Part shown: in pieces, positions 37,228-49,014 of the stretch | How positions within the stretch are numbered: position 1 is the stretch's first letter | How the letters are laid out: every line of letters starts with the position of its first letter | From: Candidatus Hydrogenedentota bacterium | GTDB taxonomy: Bacteria > Hydrogenedentota > Hydrogenedentia > Hydrogenedentales > JAEUWI01 | NCBI GenBank assembly: GCA_016791475.1 | Contig: JAEUWI010000008.1 | Coordinates: 1 to 64,000 of the forward strand | DNA length: 64,000 nt | Direction: 5' to 3' | Notes under the pieces: model-generated | Told to the model about the DNA's origin: nothing | Seen by the model: only the letters and a program-made list of their open reading frames with translations | Database searches by the model: none | Made by a program: the position numbers and the translations under genes

Positions 37228-37815
37228 ATGAAAATGAAGCACACATTTGCCGCCGCCCTGACCCTCGGCAGTCTTTCTCTCGCGGGATGTCCCCAGTTGT
37301 CGCCCCCCTTTGACGCCTCCGGAAACTACGGCGGCGACTTTGCCGTGGGCGCCGGGGACCTCGAACTTATCGAAGGGTGCGGCATGCTGCTTACCCTCGA
37401 ACAGGATGTGGCGGGGTTGCCCCTCGCAAACGGCCGAGTCACCGGAAGTGTTACCCTCTCCTTCGGGTGCGTGCTGCCGGAAGACCTGGCCCTGCTCGCG
37501 AGTGGGGGAGGTGCGGGGCTTGCCGCTCTGGGCGCGGGCGGACTGGAAGCCGGTGTGGCCAGCCTCCTCAACCTGCCCGCGATCGAAGTCACCGGCGTGC
37601 TGCTGCCCGATGGCGCCCTCGAGCTCAATACCCCGGACCTGCTGGAAACATGCGCCAGCGGCGACTGCGTAAAGATCGCACTCTTCGGAAAGGGTACGGA
37701 TTCCGACGGCGACGGGCGCATGGACTGGTTCGACGGCACCTTTGGAGGCACCCTCGGAAGCAACCTCGGGGGACTCCCCATACTTGGAGAATTTGAGACG
37801 TCCGCCATCGACTGA
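37228..37815 (+). CDS. Hypothetical lipoprotein
   Basis: 195 residues, ribosome site GAAAGG before the ATG. The N-terminus MKMKHTFAAALTLGSLSLAGC is a lipoprotein signal with lipobox LAGC. The mature part begins with a short strand (SGNYGGDFAVG), has four further Cys (GCGMLL, FGCVLP, ETCASGDCV) that could form disulfides, and an acidic DSDGDGRMDWFDG loop resembling a calcium-binding thrombospondin type 3/dockerin loop. No family is recognised. It stands alone, convergent with the CehA-like gene. Confidence 0.75.
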   Translation: MKMKHTFAAALTLGSLSLAGCPQLSPPFDASGNYGGDFAVGAGDLELIEGCGMLLTLEQDVAGLPLANGRVTGSVTLSFGCVLPEDLALLASGGGAGLAALGAGGLEAGVASLLNLPAIEVTGVLLPDGALELNTPDLLETCASGDCVKIALFGKGTDSDGDGRMDWFDGTFGGTLGSNLGGLPILGEFETSAID

Positions 37816-37828
37816 GCGCCGTCCAAGC

Positions 37829-37844
37829 GCCGGATGATTCCGGC
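37829..37844. terminator. Hairpin between convergent genes
   Basis: GCCGGA-TGAT-TCCGGC, with an outer AGCGC/GCGCT pair nearby, lies in the 56-bp space between the convergent lipoprotein and metallohydrolase genes. No real T run follows, so termination is only a candidate role. Confidence 0.35.
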
Positions 37845-37871
37845 TTCCGCGCTATTCCTTGCGATAGCTCC

Positions 37872-39545
37872 TCAGCGACCCAGCTTCTTCTCCAGCGCCA
37901 CCCGCGCGGCCTCGTAGACCGCGAGCACGCTGTCCCTTGCGGCCTCGCTGCCGAAGTTTCCGGTGCGGCCGATGGTCACCATGCAGGAGTGCAACTCCGC
38001 GATGAGATCCTCGGCCGCTTCGGGCAGGAACACCGGCTTTCCCGCGACGCGCGCGTAGATCGGGCTCGTATGGGCAAAGAGGGGTCGTCCATATTCGTTG
38101 AAGCCGATGCTCACCGCTTCGGGCCGGTCGTAGTTGACTTCAAACGGGACGGTCCGGAGCGCCAGCCACGTTGATTCCCGTACGGCGACCGTCTGGTCGA
38201 TATCTGCCTCAAAGGCCCCCGTCGTCGCTTTCGAATCGGCGCGCGCGATCACCGCGCCGTTCGCCACCAGTTCCAGCGCCTTGAAGTCGTTGCGCCCGAT
38301 CGCGCGCCCGTGTACGCGCACCGATCCATCGGGGCCCGGCTCAATGATCGCGCCGGCCCGCGCGCCGTCCACGGAGAATTCGAGTAGGGGGCCGTTGGTA
38401 ATGTAGGACTTCCCTTCCCGCAGGGCGGCAAGCCAGTTTGCGGTGGCGGGGGTGTCCTCCAGGCGGACCATGGTCATGGCCATATCGTTGAGAAACCAAT
38501 CCGTTCCCATGGCGATGGGTACCTCGAGTCCCACATTGAGATAGCGGTAGAAGCCCCGCTCGTAGCCCCCGGTCGCGCCGCCGTCAAACACAATCTGCCC
38601 GTCCAGCAGGCCGGACACCCAGCTCGGAATATCCTCGAAGCCCCGGGCATTGTGGCACCAGAGAATAGTGGCCGCCTGGCGCCGCGCGGCCTCGATACCG
38701 CCCCGCAGTCCGATGTCGTCGTTTCCCTGCTTCATGATATCGGCCCCGAGACTCGCGGGAAGAATGAGCTGGGGAAGATCCAGAAACATGACGTGACCAT
38801 AGCCCTCGGCACGGGGGAAGTTGTGGCGATACTCCTCGCCGTAGCCGAAGATGACCCCGGAGTGTTCTTCGAAGCGCCTGAGGTCCGGGGCCGTAAAGGA
38901 GTTCGAGATATACTGGGCGTCCGCGCCGGGGCGCTCGAGGTAGGATAGAAAAACGAGGTCCAGGCCATCGGCGGCGGCGGTCTCGGTAACGTAGCGCTCG
39001 GCCTCGGGAAGCGTCATCTCCTTGAGGTGCAGATGGACGTTGCCCGCGTGTTCAACCGGCGTGTGGAAGCGATCCAGGCGCAGCTCCACCGTGGCGCCGG
39101 TCTTCCCACGGAGGTTCAGGGGTTGCTCCACCGCCGACCATTCAAGTCCGGAAAACACGTCAACCCGGGCGGCATCCGCAGGCACTTCGATGGTCCGTTC
39201 ACTCGGCAGAATGTACCAGCGGTCCATATACGCAAAAGCCGCCTCGCCCACGGTTTTCCCGTTCAGGGCGGTGCTCCGGGGAAGGAGCTCCGCCGGCCGG
39301 ATCGTTTGGCCCTGTGCATCGGTAATATGGATCAAGGCGGGAATCGCTTTTTCCGTGACGGTATCAATGACGCGAAGGGTAAGGGCGCAGGTGGCTGCCT
39401 CGGGCGGCGTGACCCGCGTCCCGGCCTGCGCGAGGGTCGGTGGTTGGGGCAGAAGCTCGTGGTCGCCATCGTGGGCGCGCGCAGGCAGGGAGGTTGCCGC
39501 CAGCAGCAGCGCAAGGGCCAGTTTACTTGTCGTTGAGCGTTGCAT
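37872..39545 (-). CDS. Exported CehA/McbA-like metallohydrolase
   Basis: 557 residues from the ATG at 39545 (AAGGAAG upstream); an earlier in-frame ATG at 39599 would bury the signal peptide (MQRSTTSKLALALLLAATS). The domain resembles the PHP/amidohydrolase-like CehA group: GNVHLHLKEM (HxH metal site), a middle with DIMKQGNDD and ILWCHNARG, then GTDWFLND. A beta-sandwich (CALTLRVIDT and following) precedes it. CehA was described as a carbaryl hydrolase, but most relatives have unknown substrates. It is 82 bp downstream of the ZraR-like regulator gene on the same strand and could belong to that operon. Confidence 0.8.
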   Translation of the reverse strand: MQRSTTSKLALALLLAATSLPARAHDGDHELLPQPPTLAQAGTRVTPPEAATCALTLRVIDTVTEKAIPALIHITDAQGQTIRPAELLPRSTALNGKTVGEAAFAYMDRWYILPSERTIEVPADAARVDVFSGLEWSAVEQPLNLRGKTGATVELRLDRFHTPVEHAGNVHLHLKEMTLPEAERYVTETAAADGLDLVFLSYLERPGADAQYISNSFTAPDLRRFEEHSGVIFGYGEEYRHNFPRAEGYGHVMFLDLPQLILPASLGADIMKQGNDDIGLRGGIEAARRQAATILWCHNARGFEDIPSWVSGLLDGQIVFDGGATGGYERGFYRYLNVGLEVPIAMGTDWFLNDMAMTMVRLEDTPATANWLAALREGKSYITNGPLLEFSVDGARAGAIIEPGPDGSVRVHGRAIGRNDFKALELVANGAVIARADSKATTGAFEADIDQTVAVRESTWLALRTVPFEVNYDRPEAVSIGFNEYGRPLFAHTSPIYARVAGKPVFLPEAAEDLIAELHSCMVTIGRTGNFGSEAARDSVLAVYEAARVALEKKLGR

Positions 39546-39627
39546 CCGCAACTTCCTTGCTTCGATGATCGAACATAACCCGGAAGACGCTCCCGCCACG
39601 AGGGTTCACGGCACGGGCGTCACATTG

Positions 39628-40935
<1,308 letters not shown>

Positions 40936-40939
40936 GGCG

Positions 40940-42247
40940 TCACGATACGCTTTCCAGGCCGCACAAAGAAACCGTCGTGCCTTCGCCGGGCGCGGATTGG
41001 ATTTCCAAGGTCCAGCCGTGTCCCTCGGCGATTTGTTGCACCAGCGCGAGGCCCAGGCCGCAGCCCTTCTCCGAGCGGGTGAAATAGGGCTCGGTCACCC
41101 GGGCGAGATCCTCCGGCGCGATGCCCCGGCCCGTGTCGCGTACGGTGAGGGAGACTTTTCCATTGGATGGGATTACCGCGATAGCGATCCGGTCGCCGGG
41201 CGCGCAGGCGGCGAGGGCATTCAGCACGAGATTGAGCAAAGCCTTGCGGAGCTGGGCTCCATCGGCGCGCACGACAAGATCCGGTATGTTGGCGGCAATC
41301 GCCACGCCCTTCTGGCGTCCTTCCTCCTCCATGAGCGCCACGAAGGCTTTGAGGAAGGGTTGGAGCGCCAGGGGGGCGATTTCGAGCTCTCGGGGCTTCG
41401 AAAGGCTCAAGAAACCATTGATATGTCCCACGGCGCGGTCGATCTCGTCTACGATGCGCTCCGCACGCGCGCGATTTTCCTCGTGGTCCTCGGGGGACTC
41501 CGCGATAAGCTGGGCGTGGCCGCGCACGACGCTGAGGGGGTTCTTCGTCTCGTGGGCCAGGCCCGCGCCGAGGCGGGCGAGGCGCTCCTGGTGGGCCGCG
41601 TCATCGCGGGCCTTTGCCAATGCGGCCTGTAGTCTGCGCCGACGGAGCACCCCTTCCGCGGCAAGTCCGCACAAGAGCGTGAAGACCCCAATTTCGCCAA
41701 AGACCAGTATGCGCCGCGCGGCGTCAACAGACATCAAGTTGTACATCAACTCGGTGTCCAGGGCGATTACCAATCGGTAGGGCCCGGCCGGCAGGGCTTC
41801 AAAGCCTTCGGCCTCCCATCGCTGTGCGCCGCGACCCTGGCCCAGCCCAGGGCCGTGTCCACCGGTTTCCAGGGATACTTCGCGGCTCAGGACAAGTGCG
41901 GCGCTTTCCCATACGGCGCCGGTTCTGGAGCCGATCAGCAGCGCCGTGTCACCTCCGGAAGCGATGATTTCGTTATCCGCGCCGAAGAGCGCCACCCCCG
42001 TGATGCCCGGCGCGGAGATGAGTTCCTCGAAGATGTAGTCCAGCCGATCCCCGCGATAGCGTCCCATGCGTCCCTGGGCGCGGATGCCCGCCGCGAGTGC
42101 GTCCAGCGCCGTCTCGCCCCGGGCCAGCAGCACGGCGCGGTGCCCCGCCACCGCCGTGCGATAGTCCGCCACGAGCACAAGGAGGCTGGCGGCCATAACC
42201 GTGATGGCCGCCAGCCCGATACCGATCGTTGCCTTTTCGATTTTCAT
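40940..42247 (-). CDS. Membrane histidine kinase (ZraS/NtrB type)
   Basis: 435 residues from the ATG at 42247 (AAGG upstream; a TTG at 42262 is possible). Two membrane helices (about 6-27 and 180-200) enclose a periplasmic sensor of about 150 residues with no His- or Cys-rich metal motif. The HisKA region has LGAGLAHETKNPLS (phospho-His near 234), followed by ATPase motifs NLVLNALAA, DTGRGI and GCGLGLALVQQIAEGHG. This H-box form and the layout match ZraS/AtoS-like kinases paired with sigma-54 regulators. It begins 20 nt after the DUF2202 gene. Confidence 0.94.
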   Translation of the reverse strand: MKIEKATIGIGLAAITVMAASLLVLVADYRTAVAGHRAVLLARGETALDALAAGIRAQGRMGRYRGDRLDYIFEELISAPGITGVALFGADNEIIASGGDTALLIGSRTGAVWESAALVLSREVSLETGGHGPGLGQGRGAQRWEAEGFEALPAGPYRLVIALDTELMYNLMSVDAARRILVFGEIGVFTLLCGLAAEGVLRRRRLQAALAKARDDAAHQERLARLGAGLAHETKNPLSVVRGHAQLIAESPEDHEENRARAERIVDEIDRAVGHINGFLSLSKPRELEIAPLALQPFLKAFVALMEEEGRQKGVAIAANIPDLVVRADGAQLRKALLNLVLNALAACAPGDRIAIAVIPSNGKVSLTVRDTGRGIAPEDLARVTEPYFTRSEKGCGLGLALVQQIAEGHGWTLEIQSAPGEGTTVSLCGLESVS

Positions 42248-42267
42248 TGCGCCTTGCGCCAATCAGT

Positions 42268-43137
42268 TCAGTTGATCCGCGGGCAGTTCGCCGGCGGGTT
42301 GGGGTTCATACCCCGCCCGGCGCCACGGCCCATGCCGTAACCCTGGCCGTAGCCGCGTCCGGTGGCGTTGCCCCGGCCCGCGCCGAGACCCTTGCCCTGT
42401 CCGGGCGTCCAGTTGTTTCCACGCCCGCGCATGGCCTGGCCGCCGAGGCCCATGCCCCGTCCCGGTCCGGCCGTCGGCGCGACGGCGCAGCATCCGCCTG
42501 CGCCGCAACCGCGACCCATGCCGCGGCCCATACCCATGCCGCGACCCATCCCGCTACCCGTTCCGGTGACGACACCGTTCTGGCGATCAAGGAGCCGCTG
42601 GAAGGCGGGCAGGTGATGCTCCATGGTAGCAAACTGGAGTGCCTTGAACACGTTCGTCAATTCCACGTTGTCCACGTCCTTCATCAGCGCGTCATAGAGC
42701 GCACCGTTATCGACTTCGGCCTTTACCGAGGCCTCCGCCGCCTCCGTCAGCGTGGCGTAGGTTGGGATCTTGTCCGCCCACGTATCTTCCGGGAGGGTCA
42801 CGCCGTAGCGTTCATGGAGGTATGCCAATGCCTCCACATGGCGATCTTCGGCGTTCACGATATGGGCGAAGGGCATAACCTGGCCAAAGGTGTCGAGGAT
42901 CTTGTTGTAGGTGGCGCGTGCCTTGTACTCGTCCTGAATCGCGCCGTTCAGCGCCGTCTTCTCCGCGTCGGTCAGGGGCGTTGTCGGCGCCGCGTTGTTT
43001 CCGGTCGCAATACTGTTCAGGTAGCAATTGCCCCGGGGTGCGGCGTTACCGGGCTGGGCCGCGGCGTGGAGCGTTGCGAGGGCCAGCGCCAGGCCGGCGG
43101 CCGCCAGGAGGCTTCGAGTGAGCGTTGTGCGTTTCAT
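42268..43137 (-). CDS. DUF2202 ferritin-like protein with Gly/Met/Arg-rich tail
   Basis: 289 residues with a signal peptide (about 1-27). Residues about 50-195 match the DUF2202 four-helix fold ([51 protein letters not shown]); Glu and His in EDRHVEAL and EHH are possible metal ligands. The last 90 residues are low-complexity Gly/Met/Arg with three Cys (GCGAGGCC) and units such as GRGMGMGRG. By position it corresponds to ZraP, the periplasmic metal-binding partner of ZraSR, although it is not homologous. It is the first gene of the operon and has a sigma-54 promoter. Confidence 0.88.
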   Translation of the reverse strand: MKRTTLTRSLLAAAGLALALATLHAAAQPGNAAPRGNCYLNSIATGNNAAPTTPLTDAEKTALNGAIQDEYKARATYNKILDTFGQVMPFAHIVNAEDRHVEALAYLHERYGVTLPEDTWADKIPTYATLTEAAEASVKAEVDNGALYDALMKDVDNVELTNVFKALQFATMEHHLPAFQRLLDRQNGVVTGTGSGMGRGMGMGRGMGRGCGAGGCCAVAPTAGPGRGMGLGGQAMRGRGNNWTPGQGKGLGAGRGNATGRGYGQGYGMGRGAGRGMNPNPPANCPRIN

Positions 43138-43214
43138 GGGGTGCCTTTCCTTTCTGGGGCCCGCCTCGGCGGGAATCCCGTTTCAGCCGCCGTTGTGGCG
43201 ACTCCACCTTTACA

Positions 43215-43234
43215 GGGGCATAAAGCGTGCCCAC
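43215..43234 (-). promoter_or_regulatory. Candidate sigma-54 promoter of the DUF2202-kinase-regulator operon
   Basis: On the minus strand GTGGGCACGCTTTATGCCCC: GGCACG, four bases, ATGC, with the -24 GG (43231-43230) exactly 12 bp from the -12 GC (43219-43218). It matches the sigma-54 consensus TGGCACG-N4-TTGCW except T to G at the first base and two bases of the -12 box. Transcription would begin near 43206, about 70 nt before the ATG. The operon encodes a sigma-54 activator, which suggests autoregulation. Confidence 0.55.
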
Positions 43235-43284
43235 GATTTTCCCTCGATTCGGGGCGCCTGCCCTGCAGAAATGGTCCGTGACGC

Positions 43285-43306
43285 TGCAACGTGCGCAATT
43301 CTTGCA
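43285..43306. promoter_or_regulatory. Inverted repeat TGCAA-N12-TTGCA upstream of the sigma-54 promoter
   Basis: TGCAA (43285-43289) and TTGCA (43302-43306) form a dyad centred about 90 bp upstream of the predicted start of the DUF2202 operon, a normal distance for an enhancer bound by an NtrC-type activator. Wider arms CCCTGCA (43261-43267) and TGCAGGG (43303-43309) also surround it. Confidence 0.4.
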
Positions 43307-43482
43307 GGGCATGGCCGTCGACCGGAGGGTGTGACGACCGATTTCTTCCCGCGCATCCCTTCGTGCCGTGCTAGACTGGAGACAAAGGAGTTGTCGCTGC
43401 CGGGCTGCGGATAGGGATCCATCGGCGGCGCGGCATCATGCGGTAGGGCGGGCGCACACCCGCAACAACGAAAGGCAGAGCC

Positions 43483-44058
43483 ATGAAACGCCAATCCCCA
43501 GTTCTGTTGGCCATCAGTCTGGCCGTGTTGATGGTGGCGGCGCGCGCGGATGAATACGAGGAGACGACGGTGACCCGTGTGGGCGACAAAGCACCGGAGT
43601 TCACCTGCGAGACCATTGACGGGGAGAAATTCTCGCTCAAGGAGCACGCGGGCAAGGTGGTGTTTATCAATTTCTTCGCCACGTGGTGCGGCCCCTGTCT
43701 GGCGGAGTTGCCCGAGCTGGAAAAGAGCATCCACGAGGCGTTCAAGGACGAGGCGGACTTCAGGCTCATCGTCATCGGGCGGGAGCACACGGCGGCGGAG
43801 CTGAAGGATTTTCGTATGCAGAAGGGGCTCGACCTTCCGTTTGCCCCCGACCCGGATCGGGGCATCTACAGCCTCTACGCCACCAAGTTCATCCCGCGCA
43901 ACGTCATTATCGGGCGAGACGGCGTTGTAAAGTTTGCCGAAGCCGGTTTCAGCGAGGAGAAGCTGAAGACGCTGGTGACCCTGGTGAAGCAGGAGCTCGC
44001 GCTCAAACCGGCGGCGCCCGAGTCGGCGCCGGTCCGGAACGAAGAAAAGGCCCCGTAG
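43483..44058 (+). CDS. TlpA/ResA-like thioredoxin-fold protein
   Basis: 191 residues with an N-terminal signal (about 1-22). The thioredoxin fold holds VGDKAPEFTCETIDGE, FATWCGPC (active-site Cys69 and Cys72) and the cis-proline region KFIPRNVIIGRDG; the last 30 residues are a flexible tail. Such periplasmic proteins reduce disulfides, often for cytochrome c maturation or metal handling. It is divergent from the DUF2202 operon and convergent with the large hybrid kinase, ending 4 bp before that gene's stop. Ribosome site GAAAGG precedes the ATG. Confidence 0.9.
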   Translation: MKRQSPVLLAISLAVLMVAARADEYEETTVTRVGDKAPEFTCETIDGEKFSLKEHAGKVVFINFFATWCGPCLAELPELEKSIHEAFKDEADFRLIVIGREHTAAELKDFRMQKGLDLPFAPDPDRGIYSLYATKFIPRNVIIGRDGVVKFAEAGFSEEKLKTLVTLVKQELALKPAAPESAPVRNEEKAP

Positions 44059-44062
44059 CCCG

Positions 44063-47000
44063 TCAGGCGTCCAGGACTTCCCGGATCCGCTGGGCGAGGG
44101 TGCCCATGGAGAAGGGCTTGTCGATAAAGCAAACTTTCTCGTCCAGCACGCCCTGCTCGCCAATGATGTCGGCGGTGTAGCCCGACATGTAGATGCAGCG
44201 AAGCTTCGGGCAGCGCGCGCTCAGGTGGGCCCAGAGGTCGCGACCGTTCATACCTGGCATCACGAGGTCCGTGATGAGTAGCTGAATCTTGTCGGTGTCG
44301 CCGTTGAGCGAGCGCAGGGCGTCGTCGCCGTTACGGGCGGTGATGACTCGGTATCCCAGACTTTGCAATATGGTCCGGCAGGCCTCGCGAAAGTCGCCCT
44401 GGTCATCCACCAGCAGGATCGTCTCCGATCCCGAGGGGTCGCCCTTCGGTCGATCCGGGTGGTTAATGCCGTCGGCGCTTTCGCATTCCTGGATGGGCAG
44501 GTAGATCCGGAAGGTGGTCCCCTGGCCGGGTTCGCTGTCCGCCGTCACAAAGCCGCCGTTCTGATGGACGATGCCATGGACGGTGGCAAGGCCCAGGCCC
44601 GTGCCCTGGCCCTCCGGCTTGGTCGTGAAGAAGGGTTCAAAGATGTGGTTCAGCGTTTCCGCGTCCATCCCGCAGCCCGTGTCGGCCACAGACAACACCG
44701 CGAAGGAGCCCGACTTTCGTTCTCTGCCGAGCAGCACGCCCCGTTCATCGTCCACAAACTCCAGGGCGGTTCCGATGGTGACGGTGCCGCAGCCGCTCAT
44801 GGCGTCCCGGGCATTGACGATCAGGTTGGCCAGCAACTGGTCAAACTGGGAGGGATCGATCTGGATGGGCAAGGGACGGCTCAAGGGATGCCAGAACAGG
44901 GTTATCCGCTCGCCCGCGAGCCGTCCGAGGAGTTTGAGCATGGCGCCCACGTTCTCGTTCAGGTCCAGACGCCGGGGTTGAACGGTCTGCTTTCGCGCGA
45001 AAGCGAGGAGCTGCCGGGTGAGGTCGGCCCCGCGCAGCGCCGCCGTGCGCATGGATTCCAGGTGTTCCCGCAACTCGGTGGTGCAGGCTTCATTGCGCAG
45101 GGCGAATTCGGAGTAGCCGATGATTACGCCCAGGATATTGTTGAAGTCGTGGGCCACGCCGCCCGCCAGCCGCCCCACGGCCTCCATCTTCTGCGCCTGG
45201 AGAAACTGCTGTCGGCTCATTTCCAGTTCCCGCCGGATTCGCATGCCTTGCAGGTGCAGGCGATAGAGCTCCGCCAGGCGCCCGAGCGAAGTCACATCGA
45301 CCGAACTGAAGTCTTGGGACGGGTGGGCGAGGACGATCTGCCCCAGCCACTCGCCGCCCTGAAGTATGGGGAGCACGAGAACCCTGATTGGCGAATGAGC
45401 GCCGGGCAGGGTTGCTCCCGCGCCGGGCACGAGGACGTTAGTGGTGCGCGGTGCCTCGACTCGGCCCAGATCGTTCCAGAGCCTTTCCAGCAGGGGAAGG
45501 TCGGGGTCTTCCTCGTCGGCCGTACCCGGAAGCGTCAGGTCCGGCAAGTCGGGCCGTATCGCCGTGGCGCAGCCCGGCGATTCGCCCGGGATCATCAGGC
45601 AGCTCAGGGCGGTCCCGGCGAGCCGACCGGCGTGGCGCAGGATTTGGCCGGCGATGTCCGCGTCGCTTTCTTCCACCACCATGGCTTGGGAAACTTCCGC
45701 CAGGACCGCGTCCAGCGCCGCCTGATGAAGCAGGGCGGCCTCGGCTTTTTTTCGCTCGCTCAAGTCGATGTGAAATCCGAGGAAATGATTGTCGTCAAGT
45801 CGTGAGGCGTGTACTTCCGTGGGCGCGGTGCCGCCATCCTTGCGTCGGAGCGGCACCTCAATGGCACTTTTTTCGCCACGAATCACCCGCTGAAAATGTC
45901 GGTCGGCAAGGGCCTCGAATGTATCGATGCGCAGGTCCTTGATGGACAATCCGAGAAACTCCTCGCGTGTGTAGCCGAGGTGCTCCGCCGCCGCGCGGTT
46001 GGCCTCGAGATAGCGCCCGGTCCGATCCACGACCACGGCCCCAACGGGTGCGTGCTCGATGTAGGAGCGGAAACGGGTCTCGCTCGCCTGAAGGCTGGCT
46101 TCATAGGCTTTGCGCTCGGAGATATCGCGTAGGAAGGCAAAAACCTGGCCCTTGGATTCCGGCGGAGAACTTACGCTCGCCTCCACTTCAAGCAGCGAGC
46201 CGTCGTGTCGGCGCAATCGCGTGTCGAAGATATCGTGACCGAGCTTCATGATCTTCTCGATGTGACCGGCCACATCCGCCTGCGATTCGTTGGCTTCCAC
46301 ATCGGCAATACTCATCCGGAGCAGTTCGTGCTCCGAATACTCGAGCATTTCGCAGATGGCGTGATTGACCCGCAGGATACGCCCGCCGGCATCGGCGACC
46401 CAGAAGCCGTCCATGGAAGTCTGGATCAATTCTTCATATTCGCTTTCGCGCCGCTTGGCCTCGCTCAGATCAATGTTGAAGCCGCAGACGCGCAGGGGAA
46501 GGCCTTCTGCATCGCGAATGAAATGCCCCTTGGAGAGCACTGGAACGTAGTGGCCATCCGCGTGGAGGAGCCGGAACTCCACTTCGTAGTTCTCGGTACA
46601 GGTTTGCAACACGTGTTGAAAGAATCCGTTAATCCGTTCCGCATCGTCCGGATGGGTAAGGCGGCGCCACAAGTCCTCATCCGGCGAAAGGGCGTCGGGC
46701 GCGTAACCGAGCATGCCCCACCACCGCGGCGAGTAGAAGACGTCGTGGTTGACCAGGTCCCAATCCCACCAGCCGTCCGTTGCCGCTTCCAGGACCAGCG
46801 CCATACGCTCTTCACTGCGCCGCAGGGCCTCCTCGGTCTGCTTGCGCGCGGTGATATCCTGCAGGCAGAGGAGCACCCGGGGATCGTCGCCCGCGTCCAG
46901 CCGAACCGCCGTTCCCAAGAGGGTGACGGGTCGCGTTTGACCGCCCCGCCGCAGCAGGGCGTGGTGTTCAAATTCGTGGGGGGCGTTGCCGCCTTCCAGC

Positions 47001-48226
47001 GTTGTTCGGACCACGGCCCGCAGGCAACAGGCCCCGCAGGCTCCGGTCGAACAGCATTCGTCTTCGAAATCATGGGTGTGGATGCAGCCCAGCGCATCGC
47101 CGAGGGGCATGCCCAGGCACGAGCCCTCTTCGGGACTGGCGTAGGCGATGAAGGCGGGATTGCCGAAGCGGATTGTGGTTGATTCGTCAACCAGCCCCAT
47201 CATTACGGGCGTGTTTTCGTACAGGGCCTGCAACTCGGCGTGGCGCTTGTTCAATTCGGCCTGGAGTTGACGTTCCTCGGTCACATCGCGGAACACCACC
47301 ACCGTGTGGGGGCTCCCGTCGAGCGTTGCCGACGTGTGGTACAGGGACACTGCCAGGTGGTCTCCATCGTGTTTGCGCACCACGACATCCTCAACCAGGT
47401 GATCCCGGCTTCCGGGCTCCGGTGAGCCCGACAAAATCGGCAACGGACTCCCATCCGCCCCCGTCAGTATTTCGATCAGGGGCGCGCCCAGCGCGACGTT
47501 GCGCGGGCAAGCCAGCAGTCGCTCCGCCGAAGGGTTCCAGAATTTGATGCGACCGTCGTCACCGGCGAGGGCGATACCCGAAGCGACCGCATTGGCGATG
47601 GCCTGCATCTGCGCCTCGCTTTTTCGCACGTGGGCTTCCTGTTCGCGTTGCGCTTTAAGCAGCGCCTCCAGCGGGCGGACGGCGTAGCGGGGCACCAGCC
47701 AGAAGCTGTTCACCAGCCACATGGCGACCACGAGCAGAACGCTCCCAATCGCGTAGTAGTCCATGCGATCAAAGGCGCCGTGGAACCGATTCCGTATTTC
47801 CAACAGCATCCCCTGATCCTTCAGATTCAAGCGCACCTGAAGGGCGGCGATATCTTGAAGAATGGGCAACCAGCCGTCCGCGTCCAGGGGCTGGCCCGCG
47901 GCGACGGCCTCGGCCAGGCGGGCCTCAATCCGGGCGGAATGTTTGACCAGCTCGTCGTCCGCGACTTCCGCCAACGGGCCGGTGACCCCCGCCATGCCTT
48001 CCCGTGCGGCCCGCAGCCGGGCGAAACCATCAACGCCATCGCGTTTCAGGGCGTGTTCCATGGTCTGGTTGAGGGCATAGGCGGCTTCATGGAGATGGCG
48101 ATTCGGCCGGTACACCGGTTTGAAGGAGGCGTCAAAGAGCCAGTAGGCGCGCGCCAGCACACCGAGAAACAGGACGGTGGACAGGATTGTGGGGAGATAG
48201 ACCTTCCGGACGTTTTCGCGGCTCAC
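44063..48226 (-). CDS. Multi-PAS hybrid sensor histidine kinase
   Basis: 1387 residues from a GTG with no strong ribosome site. Two membrane helices (about 10-30 and 155-175) flank a helical periplasmic domain. Then come about six PAS domains (from near 205), including one with Cys-rich [19 protein letters not shown] that could bind a metal or cluster, and a GAF-like region near 850-1000. HisKA has phospho-His near 1025 in [12 protein letters not shown]; ATPase motifs and [18 protein letters not shown] follow. A C-terminal receiver (about 1270-1387) carries [13 protein letters not shown] and FIDKPFS. It is a self-contained hybrid kinase without an adjacent partner; targets are unknown. Confidence 0.93.
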   Translation of the reverse strand: MSRENVRKVYLPTILSTVLFLGVLARAYWLFDASFKPVYRPNRHLHEAAYALNQTMEHALKRDGVDGFARLRAAREGMAGVTGPLAEVADDELVKHSARIEARLAEAVAAGQPLDADGWLPILQDIAALQVRLNLKDQGMLLEIRNRFHGAFDRMDYYAIGSVLLVVAMWLVNSFWLVPRYAVRPLEALLKAQREQEAHVRKSEAQMQAIANAVASGIALAGDDGRIKFWNPSAERLLACPRNVALGAPLIEILTGADGSPLPILSGSPEPGSRDHLVEDVVVRKHDGDHLAVSLYHTSATLDGSPHTVVVFRDVTEERQLQAELNKRHAELQALYENTPVMMGLVDESTTIRFGNPAFIAYASPEEGSCLGMPLGDALGCIHTHDFEDECCSTGACGACCLRAVVRTTLEGGNAPHEFEHHALLRRGGQTRPVTLLGTAVRLDAGDDPRVLLCLQDITARKQTEEALRRSEERMALVLEAATDGWWDWDLVNHDVFYSPRWWGMLGYAPDALSPDEDLWRRLTHPDDAERINGFFQHVLQTCTENYEVEFRLLHADGHYVPVLSKGHFIRDAEGLPLRVCGFNIDLSEAKRRESEYEELIQTSMDGFWVADAGGRILRVNHAICEMLEYSEHELLRMSIADVEANESQADVAGHIEKIMKLGHDIFDTRLRRHDGSLLEVEASVSSPPESKGQVFAFLRDISERKAYEASLQASETRFRSYIEHAPVGAVVVDRTGRYLEANRAAAEHLGYTREEFLGLSIKDLRIDTFEALADRHFQRVIRGEKSAIEVPLRRKDGGTAPTEVHASRLDDNHFLGFHIDLSERKKAEAALLHQAALDAVLAEVSQAMVVEESDADIAGQILRHAGRLAGTALSCLMIPGESPGCATAIRPDLPDLTLPGTADEEDPDLPLLERLWNDLGRVEAPRTTNVLVPGAGATLPGAHSPIRVLVLPILQGGEWLGQIVLAHPSQDFSSVDVTSLGRLAELYRLHLQGMRIRRELEMSRQQFLQAQKMEAVGRLAGGVAHDFNNILGVIIGYSEFALRNEACTTELREHLESMRTAALRGADLTRQLLAFARKQTVQPRRLDLNENVGAMLKLLGRLAGERITLFWHPLSRPLPIQIDPSQFDQLLANLIVNARDAMSGCGTVTIGTALEFVDDERGVLLGRERKSGSFAVLSVADTGCGMDAETLNHIFEPFFTTKPEGQGTGLGLATVHGIVHQNGGFVTADSEPGQGTTFRIYLPIQECESADGINHPDRPKGDPSGSETILLVDDQGDFREACRTILQSLGYRVITARNGDDALRSLNGDTDKIQLLITDLVMPGMNGRDLWAHLSARCPKLRCIYMSGYTADIIGEQGVLDEKVCFIDKPFSMGTLAQRIREVLDA

Positions 48227-49014
48227 GGGCGTACCCCGCTTGAATGCGCCGGTACGTGGGGGGGAAGTAAGAGGTCAGCCTCCCGGGTTCGTGTCCCAGT
48301 GGGCGCGTCTCCAGCGCCAGGAAAACGCCCCCATGTACATACAACCATCAACATCGGGTAGATACCTGATGAAATGGATCGCCACGTTGCGGGTTTGCCC
48401 GAAAGTGGATATCAGGGCAATTTCAGGGAAATCGTCCCGCACAATAGTGACCAATTTCTGACAGTATACCACGCCGCAGGTCCGGCTGGGCAACAGCGCC
48501 GCTGCGGCGTGATGCCCGGCCCAAGCCATTAAATTTCGAAACGCGGCGAGGACTTCTGAAAAGCCTGTACCGGAAGACAAGGAAGCGTCGATACCGATTC
48601 TCGCGGGTTCATGGCAGGGCAACCTATGGGGGACCGTTGCGTGAACGACAGAGAATCTATTCGATACCTCAGAAAACCAGTTGCTTCCACCGTGCGCCAA
48701 GCTCCGGTCATACCGTCTTGAACACGGTTTCTTTCGTGAAGTTCCGTGCGCAATCCAGGGGCGGCGTGATGGTGAAGACGTGTCCGAGTCATCATTGCGT
48801 TTTCTCCGGCCTGGGGATGGACCATAAATTGGATGCGAAAGCCCCGTCCTGGCAAGAACGCGGTGATTGACCGAGCCGTATTGTGATAGGCTAGCAATCA
48901 GTGGTCGGGAAAAGCGGAGCCGAATCCCGCGTTAGCGCGCCATGGGGAGTCGGCCAACGGGCCTCGCGGAATTGAGCCCCGCGGGATCCGCAAGAATAGA
49001 GCGGGAGTTTTCAG
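48227..49014. other. 788-bp intergenic space between divergent kinase and sigma-54 activator genes
   Basis: No convincing gene. CACGCCGCAG (48470-48479) and CTGCGGCGTG (48502-48511) are a perfect 10-bp inverted repeat over a 22-nt gap. On the minus strand TTGCCC and TATACT flank a 19-bp spacer in the same place and could be a weak promoter for the hybrid kinase. Short frames on both strands (for example 48529-48897 minus) lack ribosome sites and family features. A ribosome site GGGAG precedes the activator ATG at 49015. Confidence 0.5.

Noticed and set aside
44363-45805. 480-residue plus-strand frame opposite the hybrid kinase
   Set aside because: Antisense to the HisKA/ATPase part of a clear histidine kinase; no domain of its own.
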